In this document: one piece after another, positions 8,238 to 16,728 of the stretch
How positions within the stretch are numbered: position 1 is the stretch's first letter
How the letters are laid out: the number at the start of each line of letters is the position of its first letter
Assembly: GCF_014204895.1 (NCBI RefSeq)
Contig: NZ_JACHMF010000001.1
Span: 6,820,001-6,884,000, forward strand
Length of the DNA stretch: 64,000 nucleotides
Source of the DNA: Paractinoplanes abujensis
GTDB taxonomy: Bacteria > Actinomycetota > Actinomycetes > Mycobacteriales > Micromonosporaceae
Direction: 5' to 3'
Position numbers and translations under genes: made by a program
The notes under the pieces: model-generated
Database searches by the model: none
What the model was told of the DNA's origin: nothing
Seen by the model: only the letters and a program-made list of their open reading frames with translations

Positions 8238-8906
8238 GTGTCGCGACGCCTGGTCAGCCTCACGCTGGACACGCTCGGCGATCTGCCGAGGCCGTGCAGC
8301 CAGTGTGTGTACTGGGAGCTTGATCCGGTCGCGGCCGAGCGGGCGTGCGCCTCGGGCGACCCCGGTCTGGAGAAAGAGGCCTGGGTCTCGCAGACGCTGC
8401 TCGAGTGGGGTTCCTGCGGCAAGCTGATCTACGTCGACGGCATGCCGGCGGGCTATGTGATGTATGCCCCGCCCGCCTACGTCCCCCGTTCGATGGCCTT
8501 CCCCACTTCCCCCGTGAGCGCCGACGCCGCCCTGCTGACGACAGCTCACGTGGTGGCGTCGTTCGCCGGCGGCGGGCTGGGCCGCATGCTCGTGCAGGGC
8601 GTGGCCCGCGATCTGACCAAGCGCGGCGTCAAGGCGATCGAGGCGTTCGGCGACGCGAAGTTCGGCGAGGCCGACGACGAGAAGCAGTCGGGCTGCGTCG
8701 CGCCGGTCGACTTCTTCCTGTCCGTCGGCTTCAAGACGGTGCGCCCGCATCCGCGTTTCCCGCGCATGCGGCTGGAGCTGCGCACCGCCCTGTCGTGGAA
8801 GTCCGACGTCGAATACGCGCTGGAGAAGCTGCTCGGTTCGATGAGCCCCGAGACGTTGCTGCGGCCGGTGCGTCCGGCCACAGCCACCCGTAACGTCGAG
8901 AGTTAG
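8238..8906 (+). CDS. GNAT-family N-acetyltransferase
   Basis: A 222-residue protein with a GNAT-like core: 'GMPAGYVMYAPPAYVPR' (strands beta3-4) and 'FAGGGLGRMLVQGVARDLTKRG', the R/Q-x-x-G-x-G/A acetyl-CoA loop and helix. Conserved cysteines occur at the start ('PCSQCVYWELD'). The GTG at 8238 follows a GGGG-rich stretch; an out-of-frame ATG sits just before it. Similar genes lie next to the cwlM-trx cluster in other actinobacteria. Acceptor substrate unknown. It is convergent with cwlM and overlaps its stop by 4 bp. Confidence 0.75.
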   Translation: MSRRLVSLTLDTLGDLPRPCSQCVYWELDPVAAERACASGDPGLEKEAWVSQTLLEWGSCGKLIYVDGMPAGYVMYAPPAYVPRSMAFPTSPVSADAALLTTAHVVASFAGGGLGRMLVQGVARDLTKRGVKAIEAFGDAKFGEADDEKQSGCVAPVDFFLSVGFKTVRPHPRFPRMRLELRTALSWKSDVEYALEKLLGSMSPETLLRPVRPATATRNVES

Positions 8907-10051
8907 GCGCGGTTCGACAGGGCCATCCGCAGCTGGCGCACGTCGATCGAGCCGGTGGGCACGTCGGCCTCGACTGGGTAATACATGCGCTGCACGGCGG
9001 CCAGGATCGCCTCGACGATCTGCTCGCGGAACAGCGGGTTGACCAGGCGGTCACGGTCGACGGGCGAGGTGAGATAACCCAGATCCACCCGTACGGCGGG
9101 CATGCGCGTCAGGCGCAGCAGCTCCCAGGTCTTGGCGTGCACACGGCAGTCCCGCAGGCCCGTACGGACGGCGATCTCGCGCTGCACCAGGTTGGCCAGC
9201 CGCTCCCCCACTGTCGAGCTCAGGCCGCTGCCCGTGCCGTAGTGGTAGGTCGCCACACCGTCGGCGTTCTCGTTGTCGTGCCCGTCGAGGTGCAACGAGA
9301 TCAGCAGGTCGGCGCCGAGACTGTTGGCCAGCGCGGCCCGGTCGGCGCCGCTCATCGACTCGGCCGGTTTGGGCCCGCGGGTCAGGTGCACGCGCATGCC
9401 GGCTGCGGCCAGCCTGCCCTCGAGCCGGTTGGCCAGGTCGTAGACCAGGTCGGCCTCGCTCCAGCGGAGCGGACCGTCGGGCACCACGACACCCTGGTCG
9501 TCGCCGCCGCCGTGGCCGGGGTCGATCACGATCGTCTTGCCCACCAGGTTGGTGCCGGCCTGCCGGAACGCCTCGGCCTCGCGCAGCCACTGCGGGCGGC
9601 CGCCGACCACCTTGCGGCCGAGCCGGCGCAGCGCCTTCATGGTCTGCGGGCCGCAGGAGCCGTCGGGGGTGAGACCGACCTCACGCTGGAACTGGGCGAC
9701 CGCCCGAGCCGTACGGGGGCCGTAGATCGAGTCGGCGCGACCGGAGTCGTAACCCATCTCGAGCATCCGCTCCTGCAGGGTGCGAACGTCCTCGCCGACG
9801 AGCGCGTCGGGCACGGAGTGGAACAGGGTGCGCGCGCCGAGCCGCCAGCGGGACGCGTCGAGCGCGCCCCACGTCTCGTCGCCGACCAGGCCGTCGATGC
9901 CCAGGCCGCGGCTCTGCTGGAAGGCCCGTACGGCGGTGTCCACGGCGTCGTCGAAGACGTCTCCGGCGGCATCCAGCAGCTCCAGACCGACCAGGATCGA
10001 TCGAATCTCGGCAACGGCCGGGCCGCTGTCTCCACGTCGGATGGAACGCAC
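8903..10051 (-). CDS. cwlM: CwlM-like N-acetylmuramoyl-L-alanine amidase homologue
   Basis: The 382-residue protein has two peptidoglycan-binding-1 domains (about residues 5-65 and 80-150) and an Amidase_3 domain (about 175-360), the same order as M. tuberculosis CwlM. That protein is a PknB-regulated activator of MurA rather than a lytic enzyme. Zn-ligand positions are kept in 'IDPGHGG', 'SEADLVYDLANRLE' and 'ISLHLDG', but the catalytic Glu in the last strand is Asp ('VRVDLGYLTS'), as in mycobacterial CwlM. No signal peptide is seen, so it should be cytosolic. The GTG at 10051 has GGGAG upstream. It lies downstream of trxBA, separated by a terminator. Confidence 0.85.
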   Translation of the reverse strand: MRSIRRGDSGPAVAEIRSILVGLELLDAAGDVFDDAVDTAVRAFQQSRGLGIDGLVGDETWGALDASRWRLGARTLFHSVPDALVGEDVRTLQERMLEMGYDSGRADSIYGPRTARAVAQFQREVGLTPDGSCGPQTMKALRRLGRKVVGGRPQWLREAEAFRQAGTNLVGKTIVIDPGHGGGDDQGVVVPDGPLRWSEADLVYDLANRLEGRLAAAGMRVHLTRGPKPAESMSGADRAALANSLGADLLISLHLDGHDNENADGVATYHYGTGSGLSSTVGERLANLVQREIAVRTGLRDCRVHAKTWELLRLTRMPAVRVDLGYLTSPVDRDRLVNPLFREQIVEAILAAVQRMYYPVEADVPTGSIDVRQLRMALSNRA

Positions 10052-10108
10052 GCGCGACTCCCTAGAACGAAGAACGACTCCGGGCAGCGTACTCCGGGGC
10101 AACCAAAG

Positions 10109-10138
10109 ACGCCCCGCACCCGGGAGGGCGCGGGGCGT
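10109..10138 (-). terminator. Intrinsic terminator after trxA
   Basis: Inverted arms ACGCCCCGC and GCGGGGCGT (9 bp) flank a 12-nt loop. On the minus strand the stem is followed by TCTTTGG. It starts 13 bp beyond the trxA stop and separates the trxBA operon from cwlM. Confidence 0.75.
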
Positions 10139-10151
10139 TCTCGGAAACTGC

Positions 10152-10478
10152 CTACAGAGCCGACTCGATGAAGTTGACGAGGGCGCTCTTGGGCTTGGCA
10201 CCGGTGACCGAGCTGACCGGCTCGCCACCCTTGAAGATGGTCAGGGTCGGCACCGACATCACCCGGTAGGCGCGCGTGGTCTCCGGGTTCTCGTCGATGT
10301 TGACCTGCACGATCTCGACCTTGTCGCCCATCTCCTTGGCGATCTCGGCGAGCAGCGGGTCGACCTTCTTGCAGGGCGCGCACCACTCGGCCCAGAAGTC
10401 CACCAGCACCGGCCTGTCCGACTGCAGCACGTGGCTCACGAATGTGGCGTCGGTGACCGCCTTACCTGCAACTCCCAC
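10152..10478 (-). CDS. trxA: Thioredoxin
   Basis: A 108-residue thioredoxin that reduces protein disulfides in the cytosol using electrons from TrxB. The domain is complete: 'VLVDFWAEWCAPCKKVDP' with redox cysteines in WCAPC (instead of the usual WCGPC), 'VNIDENPETTRAYRV', the cis-Pro in 'SVPTLTIFKGG', and a C-terminal helix. The GTG at 10478 is chosen because GGAGGG lies 5 nt upstream. It is 24 bp downstream of trxB in the same operon. Confidence 0.95.
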   Translation of the reverse strand: MGVAGKAVTDATFVSHVLQSDRPVLVDFWAEWCAPCKKVDPLLAEIAKEMGDKVEIVQVNIDENPETTRAYRVMSVPTLTIFKGGEPVSSVTGAKPKSALVNFIESAL

Positions 10479-10502
10479 TACGACCCTCCAGGTCAATCTG
10501 AC

Positions 10503-11462
10503 TTACAGCTCGACGAACGATGCGATGAAGCGCTCGGCGTCCAGGGCCGCGGCACATCCCGTGCCGGAGGCGGTGATCGCCTGGCGGTAGGTGTGGTCGA
10601 CCAGGTCGCCGGCGGCGAACACGCCGGGGACGTTGGTGCGAGTGCTCGGCGCGTCGACCTTCACGTAGCCCTCGTCGTCCAGCTCGACCTGGCCCTTGAA
10701 GAGCTCGCTGCGCGGGTCGTGCCCGATCGCCACGAACACGCCCGTCACGTCGAGGGTCTTCTCCTCGCCGGTCTGCGTGTTCTTGAGGCGAACGCCCGAG
10801 ACCTTGCCGTCGTGGCCCAGGATCTCCTCGACCGTGGAGTTCCACTCGACCTTGATCTTCTCGTTGTTCAGCGCCCGCAGCTGCATGACTTTGCTGGCCC
10901 GGAACGAGTCGCGCCGGTGCACGATGGTGACCGTCTCGGCGAAGCGGGTGAGGAAGGTCGCCTCCTCCATCGCGGAGTCGCCGCCGCCGACGACCACGAT
11001 GTGGTGGTTGCGGAAGAAGAAGCCGTCACAGGTGGCACAGGACGAGACGCCGTGCCCGAGCAGCTCCTGCTCGCCGGGCACGCCGAGCGGCCGCCAGGCG
11101 GAGCCGGTGGAGAGGATGACCGCGCGGGCGAAATACTGCTTGTCGCCCACCCAGACGGTCTTCAGGCCCTCGGTGCCGGCCTCGGTCGGCTTGTCGCCCA
11201 GCTCGACCCGGGTCACGTCGTCGGTGATGAACTCGGCGCCGAACCGCTCGGCCTGCGCGCGCATGTTGTCCATCAGCTCGGGGCCCATGATGCCCTCGCG
11301 GAACCCGGGGAAGTTCTCCACCTCGGTGGTGGTCATCAGGGCGCCACCGGACTGGACGCCCTCGATCACGAGCGGCTTCAGGTTGGCCCGGGCGGCGTAC
11401 AACGCCGACGTGTATCCGGACGGTCCCGAACCGATGATGATCAGATTGCGGACCTCGTCCAC
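10503..11462 (-). CDS. trxB: Thioredoxin reductase (NADPH)
   Basis: A 319-residue flavoprotein that passes electrons from NADPH through FAD and a redox disulfide to thioredoxin. It has the FAD-binding '[18 protein letters not shown]', the active-site '[10 protein letters not shown]', the NADPH-binding '[13 protein letters not shown]' with '[11 protein letters not shown]', and the C-terminal FAD motif '[10 protein letters not shown]'. The GTG at 11462 has GAGGAG at the right distance and gives the usual family length. It is co-transcribed with trxA; a SigR-type promoter lies about 60 bp upstream. Confidence 0.95.
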   Translation of the reverse strand: MDEVRNLIIIGSGPSGYTSALYAARANLKPLVIEGVQSGGALMTTTEVENFPGFREGIMGPELMDNMRAQAERFGAEFITDDVTRVELGDKPTEAGTEGLKTVWVGDKQYFARAVILSTGSAWRPLGVPGEQELLGHGVSSCATCDGFFFRNHHIVVVGGGDSAMEEATFLTRFAETVTIVHRRDSFRASKVMQLRALNNEKIKVEWNSTVEEILGHDGKVSGVRLKNTQTGEEKTLDVTGVFVAIGHDPRSELFKGQVELDDEGYVKVDAPSTRTNVPGVFAAGDLVDHTYRQAITASGTGCAAALDAERFIASFVEL

Positions 11463-11521
11463 TGCCGACTCCTCAAGTCTGCTCTTCGCCGGGAAATCAC
11501 CACGGCGACACTGCACGCTAG

Positions 11522-11548
11522 AACGCCATGTCAGGTCCCCACCATTCC
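11522..11548 (-). promoter_or_regulatory. Putative SigR/SigH-type promoter of trxBA
   Basis: On the minus strand GGGAAT (11549-11544) is followed after 19 nt by GTT (11524-11522), matching the oxidative-stress sigma consensus GGAAT-N18/19-GTT of Streptomyces SigR and Mycobacterium SigH. It lies about 60 bp upstream of the trxB start. trxBA is the classic target of these sigma factors, so disulfide-stress induction is likely. Confidence 0.65.
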
Positions 11549-11597
11549 CGCACGCGCGTCCGTGGCGGACCTCACGCGGGACATTCCAGGGTGTCGC

Positions 11598-12452
11598 TCA
11601 GCGTACCGGGAGTTTCTCGATCGTGTCGGCGTCACCCGCAGGCGTGCCGCAGTCGGCGCCGGCCGCCCAGCCCCAGGCGCCGTTCTCGGCGGTGAACCGG
11701 ACGATCACCGCCGGAACCCCGTCGAACCGGGCGTAGTCGACGGTCTGCACGGCGAGCGGGCCGCCCGCGTTTTCCCGCTCGATCGCGGCCAGGCATTCGT
11801 CGAGGGCGTCCCGCGCGGTCAAGCGGGCCAGGGCGGGGTCGGCCGACAGTGTCGTCGCCCGCTGGCTGCCCTGACCCTCGCTGGCGAACGCCTCGCTCCT
11901 GGGCGCGCTCATCGGCGTGGGTGGCGGCGGCGCGGCGAGGGTGGCCCGGGAGTAATCCTGGCCGGTGGCGGTGATGACCTCGTCACCGCCTATGTCGCTC
12001 ATGGCCGTGGAACCCTCCGCGTTGCCGGCCGCGGAGTCGGTCTGCACGTCATTGCTGCTGCGGCCGGCCAAATAGTCGGCGCCGAAACCGACGAAAGCCA
12101 CGACGCCGGCGGCGATGGCGATCGGGGTGGCCCAGCGCATGCGGCGGTGTCGTTTCTTTTCCCGTACGCCGTCAGCGGCGCCGCCGGGCACGACGGTGAG
12201 CTGCGGGACGGGCGCGAACATGCCGTCGAGCTTGGCGGCCAGGTCGGTCGGCATCGGTTCCGGCTCGAGGCGGCCCAGCTCGGCCCGGACCTCGGCCACC
12301 GCGCCGCCCAGCTGGTCGTACGCCTGCCGCCAGGCCGGGTCCTCGGCGATCAGGGTGGCCACCGCGGACTCGTCGGGCGTGCCCTCGAGGGCACCTCCGA
12401 TGTAATCCGCCAGCAGGTCGATGTCGACCCTGCCGAAGTCGGCCCCGGTCAC
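11598..12452 (-). CDS. Anti-sigma factor of SigM (single membrane segment)
   Basis: A 284-residue protein with a cytosolic N-terminal part of about 120 residues, one membrane segment ('WATPIAIAAGVVAFVGF', about residues 122-140) and an extracytoplasmic C-terminal part of about 140 residues. The N-terminus 'VDIDLLADYIGGALEG' is typical of actinobacterial ECF anti-sigma factors. The position matches Rv3912, downstream of sigM. Its GTG start overlaps the sigM TGA (GTGA) and has GGAGGG upstream, so the pair is translationally coupled, as expected for a stoichiometric sigma/anti-sigma couple. No CxxC zinc motif is seen. Confidence 0.8.
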   Translation of the reverse strand: MTGADFGRVDIDLLADYIGGALEGTPDESAVATLIAEDPAWRQAYDQLGGAVAEVRAELGRLEPEPMPTDLAAKLDGMFAPVPQLTVVPGGAADGVREKKRHRRMRWATPIAIAAGVVAFVGFGADYLAGRSSNDVQTDSAAGNAEGSTAMSDIGGDEVITATGQDYSRATLAAPPPPTPMSAPRSEAFASEGQGSQRATTLSADPALARLTARDALDECLAAIERENAGGPLAVQTVDYARFDGVPAVIVRFTAENGAWGWAAGADCGTPAGDADTIEKLPVR

Positions 12453-13138
12453 CTCTGGTCCCTCCGATCGTGCCCGCCGGGCGGTGGCTTCACCGCTGCC
12501 GGTCCGGATGAGACGGTTTCCGACGTGCCGTGGTTCCCGGCCGGGGCGTGATCGGTGTCTCGCCCCCGCAACTCGCCCAAGGCCAGCGCCATGCGGGCCC
12601 GGCCGCGGGCGCACCGGCTCTTGATCGTGCCGACCGCGACGTCGAGGATCTCGGCGGCCTCGGCGACCGGATAACCCTGCACGTCGACCAGCACGATCGC
12701 GGCCCGCTGATCGGCCGGCAGATCGGCCAGCGCCTGCCGCACCAGCAGCGCGGTGTCGTGATCGGCGGCCGGGGCGGCGGGCTCCACACCGGAGGGACGG
12801 TCGTCGGAGCGGCTGCCGTCGGGCAGCGGCACCGTCGGGTGGGCCTGCCGCTTGCGGATCCGGTCGAGGCACGCATTGACGACGATGCGGTGCAGCCACG
12901 TGGTGACGGCCGAGTCACCGCGGAACCGGGCGGCGTTGCGGTGGGCCGACAACAGCGCGTCCTGCACGGCGTCGGCGGCCTCCTCGCGGTCGCCGATCGT
13001 GCGCAGGGCGACGGCCCACAGGCGGTCCCGATGGCGGCGGACCAGCTCGCCGAAGGCGTCCTTGTCCCCATCGACGTGGGCACGCAGCAGCTCGGCGTCG
13101 CTGGGTGCGACACCCTGCGCGGCGTCCCCGGAAGTCAC
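12449..13138 (-). CDS. sigM: ECF RNA polymerase sigma factor SigM
   Basis: A 229-residue group 4 sigma factor that directs RNA polymerase to stress promoters. Region 2 is about residues 15-85 ('DAFGELVRRHRDRLWAVAL', 'EAADAVQDALLSAHRN', 'TWLHRIVVNACLDRIRKR') and region 4 about 130-185 ('ALADLPADQRAAIVLVDV', 'AEILDVAVGTIKSRCARGR'). The last 40 residues are a disordered tail. The start is GTG at 13138. Location between trxB/anti-sigma and the murJ block matches Rv3911 and SCO3892. Activity should be held by the overlapping downstream anti-sigma factor. Confidence 0.92.
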   Translation of the reverse strand: MTSGDAAQGVAPSDAELLRAHVDGDKDAFGELVRRHRDRLWAVALRTIGDREEAADAVQDALLSAHRNAARFRGDSAVTTWLHRIVVNACLDRIRKRQAHPTVPLPDGSRSDDRPSGVEPAAPAADHDTALLVRQALADLPADQRAAIVLVDVQGYPVAEAAEILDVAVGTIKSRCARGRARMALALGELRGRDTDHAPAGNHGTSETVSSGPAAVKPPPGGHDRRDQR

Positions 13139-13183
13139 GCCAGCAATCTAACCGGACGAGGCGAGCGCGCGTGGGCCCGACTC

Positions 13184-14710
13184 TCAGTAACCGGAGATCG
13201 AGATCTCCTGGACGTCGACCGAGAACCGGCCCTCGCCGTCGGAGGGCAGCTTGGTCATGAAGACCAGCACGTAACGGTAGGTCTGGTCGGGATTGAAGAC
13301 CGAGAACAACGTCCGGTTGCCGGTGGTCACCGTCTCCGAATCGCCCAGACGCTTGTAGTTCTCCATGATCTTCTTGTCGCCGTCGGAGGAGTCGCCGTAG
13401 TCCTCCGTGCCGGCGCGAACGTCCATGGTGACGCCGGGCTGCGACATCCGGACCTCGACCTCGGACAGCTTGCGGGCCGAGCCCAGGTCGATCAGCACGC
13501 CCATGCCCGGCTTGCGGTTACCGAAGTTGGCCTGGTTGAAGTGCTGCAGCTCCCACGCGGTCTCGTCGTCACCGTCGACGGTGTACTTCGACTCGCCGGT
13601 GTCGTCGCGGTCGCCCTTGGGCGGGTCGACGACGCGCACCATGTCGGCCGTCAGCGGGATCTTCTTCGGCTGCGGGGCGGGTGGCTGCGTGTCGGTCGCG
13701 CCGTCCGGCTCACTGCCGGCGCCCGCCTGGTTGGTGACGGTCGGCTTGGGGTCGCCCGAGCTGTTGATCGCGTTGATGCCGAAGACCAGGCCGATGACCG
13801 CGATGACGACCAGGGCGCCGACACCGATGATGATCTTCGACGTGCTCCGGGTGGGCTCGGTCGTCGTGCTCTGCGCGAACCGCAGCGGGCCGGCGTCCTC
13901 ATACTCCTCCTCGGCGGAGGCATCGAGGCGGGCCAGCTCGGCGGTCAGCGAATCGGCCTCGGGCGTGGCCACCCGGGTGTCGAGCAGATCCATCGTGAGG
14001 TCGTCGAGGTAGGCCGGGACGCCGGCGCGGATCTGCCGGGGCGCGGCCGGGGCGCCGGTGCCGTCCCGGTTGGCGTCGGGCAGGGCCGAGGAGCCGACCT
14101 CGTTGTGCGGCCAGTGGCCGGTCAGGGCGAAGTAGAGAATGCCGCCGACCGCGCGGATGTCGGACTCGACGTTGTCGGCCGAGTCGGCCCGGGCGTCGGC
14201 CAGCACGACCCGGCCGTCGTCGGCGATCAGCGTGGTGCCGGGGTGCACGTTGCCGTGGACCATGCCGGTGGCGTGCACCGCGGCCAGGGCGTCGGCGATC
14301 GAGTGGGCGATGGCGGTGGCGCGGCCCGGGTCGAGCGGGCCGTCGGAGCTGACCATCTCGCGCAGCGACTCACCCTCGACCCACTCGCGCACCACGTAAG
14401 CTCGGGCGCCCTCGTCGATCGCGTCGTAGACCCCGACGAGGTTGGGATGGATCACGCGGCTGGCGTCGACGGCGGCCTGCAGCATCTCGGTGGCGGAGTC
14501 GCCACCCGGGTAACGCAGCACGACCGCGACCGGGCGCCGGAGGATGACGTCGACCCCGCGCCAGACCTGGCGGCCCGCGCTGTCGTCGTTGACGTGCTCC
14601 TCGAGCTGATAGCGCTCGGCCAGGACCTCACCCGCGGTGGGGGCACCGAACGTCATGACCGGTCCGTCCGCATCGGCCGCGGTCTCGTGGCCTTCGCCGA
14701 CCTGGGTCAC
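13184..14710 (-). CDS. Membrane-anchored pseudokinase with extracellular discoidin-like domain
   Basis: A 508-residue protein with a kinase-like domain (about residues 25-275), one membrane segment ('KIIIGVGALVVIAVIGLVF', about 305-325) and an extracellular beta-rich domain. The kinase fold lacks its key residues: the VAxK Lys is missing ('PVAVVLRYP'), the HRDxxxxN loop reads 'VHGNVHPGTT', and DFG reads 'LADAR'. In mycobacteria a pseudokinase is fused to the lipid II flippase MurJ and, when phosphorylated by PknB, recruits FhaA; here it is a separate gene 191 bp downstream of murJ. The C-terminal part, ending 'FSVDVQEISISGY', resembles galactose-binding/discoidin folds. GTG 14710 has GAGGAGG upstream. 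Confidence 0.85.
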   Translation of the reverse strand: MTQVGEGHETAADADGPVMTFGAPTAGEVLAERYQLEEHVNDDSAGRQVWRGVDVILRRPVAVVLRYPGGDSATEMLQAAVDASRVIHPNLVGVYDAIDEGARAYVVREWVEGESLREMVSSDGPLDPGRATAIAHSIADALAAVHATGMVHGNVHPGTTLIADDGRVVLADARADSADNVESDIRAVGGILYFALTGHWPHNEVGSSALPDANRDGTGAPAAPRQIRAGVPAYLDDLTMDLLDTRVATPEADSLTAELARLDASAEEEYEDAGPLRFAQSTTTEPTRSTSKIIIGVGALVVIAVIGLVFGINAINSSGDPKPTVTNQAGAGSEPDGATDTQPPAPQPKKIPLTADMVRVVDPPKGDRDDTGESKYTVDGDDETAWELQHFNQANFGNRKPGMGVLIDLGSARKLSEVEVRMSQPGVTMDVRAGTEDYGDSSDGDKKIMENYKRLGDSETVTTGNRTLFSVFNPDQTYRYVLVFMTKLPSDGEGRFSVDVQEISISGY

Positions 14711-14901
14711 CAGTCCTCCTCGGTGCTCCACGCACGGGTTTGCCGTGCTCGGTGCAAATGACGATGCGCGAAAGAGCACATGCCGACACCGACCATACCC
14801 GCCCGGGGCTATCCGGCGGCAGGTCGTCCCCCCGGCGCGGCAACCCCGAGCACGCTCGGACACGCGGCCCAAGTGGCCCCTGTTACTGGTGGAACTGCTG
14901 G

Positions 14902-16680
14902 TCAACGACCGATTTTGCGGCGCACCATCCCGATCACCTGACTGACCTCGGCAACCCGCAGCACGGTGGCCGCGCCCAGGTAGGCGATCAGAATGACCGC
15001 ACCGCCGGCCAGCAGTTGCAGAATTGCCTCACCGCGGCCGCTGGGTGCCCCCGCGCCGGGCATGAAGCGCACGACGAGCAGGCCGAGGGCGGCGGCGATC
15101 GCGGCCGCGACGAGCACCTTGATCAGCGAGACGGCGACGCTGCCCAGGTTGAGCCGGCCGATCTTGCGGCGCAGCACCGCGAGCGAGATCAGCGCCGAGA
15201 CCAGATAGGAGAACGCGTTGGCGGCCGTCATGCCGGCCGCGGACAGGGACGCGCCGAGCACACCGGCCAGCACGAAATAGCCCGCGATGCGGACGGCGAC
15301 GACCGGCAGATTGATCAGTGCGGCCGTCCGGTTGCCCTGCAGAGAATAAAAGGCGTACGTGCAGAGGTAGCTGACCGACAGCGGCAGCACGGCGAAGGCC
15401 GCCACCACCAGCACCGCGCCGGTGTCGAGCGCGGCGTCGTGGCTGAACGCCCCGCCCTCGAACAGCGTGACGGCGATCGGCTTGCCCAGCACGCCGTAGA
15501 CGACGGCGATCGGGGCCAGCGCGGCCACGGTGAGCTTGATGCCCCGGCTCAGATCGGCGCTGACCTCGGAGAACCGGCCCTCGGCGGCGGCCGCGCTCAT
15601 CTTGGGCAGCAGCGCGGTCATCACCGACACGCCGATGATGCCGTGCGCCATCATCGTCAGCAGGAAGACGTTGTTGAAGGCCAGCACGCTGGCGCTGTTC
15701 TTGCCGGCGACCCCGTTGAGGATGCGGACGACGGCGAAGATCGCGATCTGGTTGGCCCCGACGTAGAGCAGCATCCAGCCGGCCAGGCCGCCGATCTCGC
15801 GCAGGCCCAGCGAGCGCGGATCCCATCGCCACTTCCAGCTGAAGCCGACCTTGCGCAGCGCGGGCAGCAGGCCGATCGCCTGCACCACCATGCCCAGCAG
15901 CGTGCCCAGGCCGATCAGCAGGATCCGGCCGTCGCTCATGTCCTCGGGCCGCAGACCCTCGGTCGGGCCGAAGGTGACGATGAAGATGCCGCAGACGGCG
16001 ATGACGACGACGTTGTTGAGGATCGGCGCCCACATCGGGGCCGCGAAATGGCCGCGGACGTTGAGCACCGCGCCGATCAGGGCCGAGAGCCCGGTGAAGA
16101 AGATGATCGGCAGGATCAGGTACGCGAAGTGGGTGACCAGGTCGCGATAGGCCGGCGAGGTCTTGTCGTCCGACTGGATCGCCGTGATGAGCGGGGCCGC
16201 CACCACCACGAGGACGGTGGCCACGCCGAGCGACACGACCGCGAACGTGAGCAGCTTGCGGGTGAATTCCAGACCGCCGTCCCGGTCGGCCTTGCGCCGG
16301 CGCACCAGCAGCGGGATCAGGACGCTGGACAGGATGCCGCCGAGCAACAGCTCGTAGATCTGGCCGGGCAGGAACTGCGCGCTGGTGTACGCGTCGCCGA
16401 TGCCGTAGCCGAGGGTCATGCCGATCAGCGCGTTGCGGACGAAGCCGATGATCCGGCTGACCAGGCTGCCGATCGCCATGATGGCGCTGTTGCCGGCGGT
16501 GCCGCCGTCGTCGGACGACACGTCGCCGGGCGGGACCTCCTCGGGCGGGAGCGCCTGATCCTCGACCGCGGCCGTGTGGCCGAGCTGAGAATCAACCGAG
16601 ATCACCGTGACGCCGTCCTCCGGCCGCGGCGGCTGACCGTCGGGCGTGGCATGCGCGCTGCGGTAGAGACCGCCGTTCAC
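14902..16680 (-). CDS. murJ: Lipid II flippase MurJ
   Basis: A 592-residue MOP-superfamily membrane protein that moves lipid II across the membrane for peptidoglycan synthesis. About 14 membrane segments follow a disordered cytosolic N-terminus of about 65 residues. Family features include 'SLVSRIIGFVRNALIG' at the first helix and 'LLLGGILSSVLIPLLVRR' nearby. It carries no C-terminal kinase-like domain, unlike mycobacterial MviN; that part is the next gene. The GTG at 16680 has GGGAGGA upstream. Gene order murJ, pseudokinase, sigM, anti-sigma, trxB is the usual actinobacterial block. Confidence 0.93.
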   Translation of the reverse strand: MNGGLYRSAHATPDGQPPRPEDGVTVISVDSQLGHTAAVEDQALPPEEVPPGDVSSDDGGTAGNSAIMAIGSLVSRIIGFVRNALIGMTLGYGIGDAYTSAQFLPGQIYELLLGGILSSVLIPLLVRRRKADRDGGLEFTRKLLTFAVVSLGVATVLVVVAAPLITAIQSDDKTSPAYRDLVTHFAYLILPIIFFTGLSALIGAVLNVRGHFAAPMWAPILNNVVVIAVCGIFIVTFGPTEGLRPEDMSDGRILLIGLGTLLGMVVQAIGLLPALRKVGFSWKWRWDPRSLGLREIGGLAGWMLLYVGANQIAIFAVVRILNGVAGKNSASVLAFNNVFLLTMMAHGIIGVSVMTALLPKMSAAAAEGRFSEVSADLSRGIKLTVAALAPIAVVYGVLGKPIAVTLFEGGAFSHDAALDTGAVLVVAAFAVLPLSVSYLCTYAFYSLQGNRTAALINLPVVAVRIAGYFVLAGVLGASLSAAGMTAANAFSYLVSALISLAVLRRKIGRLNLGSVAVSLIKVLVAAAIAAALGLLVVRFMPGAGAPSGRGEAILQLLAGGAVILIAYLGAATVLRVAEVSQVIGMVRRKIGR

Positions 16681-16728
16681 CGATCCTCCCGAGCCACTAG
16701 CGGAACACCCGACACCTTACGGCTCCGG

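Noticed and set aside
9780..12551. A 923-residue open frame on the plus strand opposite cwlM, trxA, trxB and the anti-sigma gene
   Set aside because: It is an antisense shadow of well-supported minus-strand genes and has no domain of its own; long antisense frames are common at this GC content.
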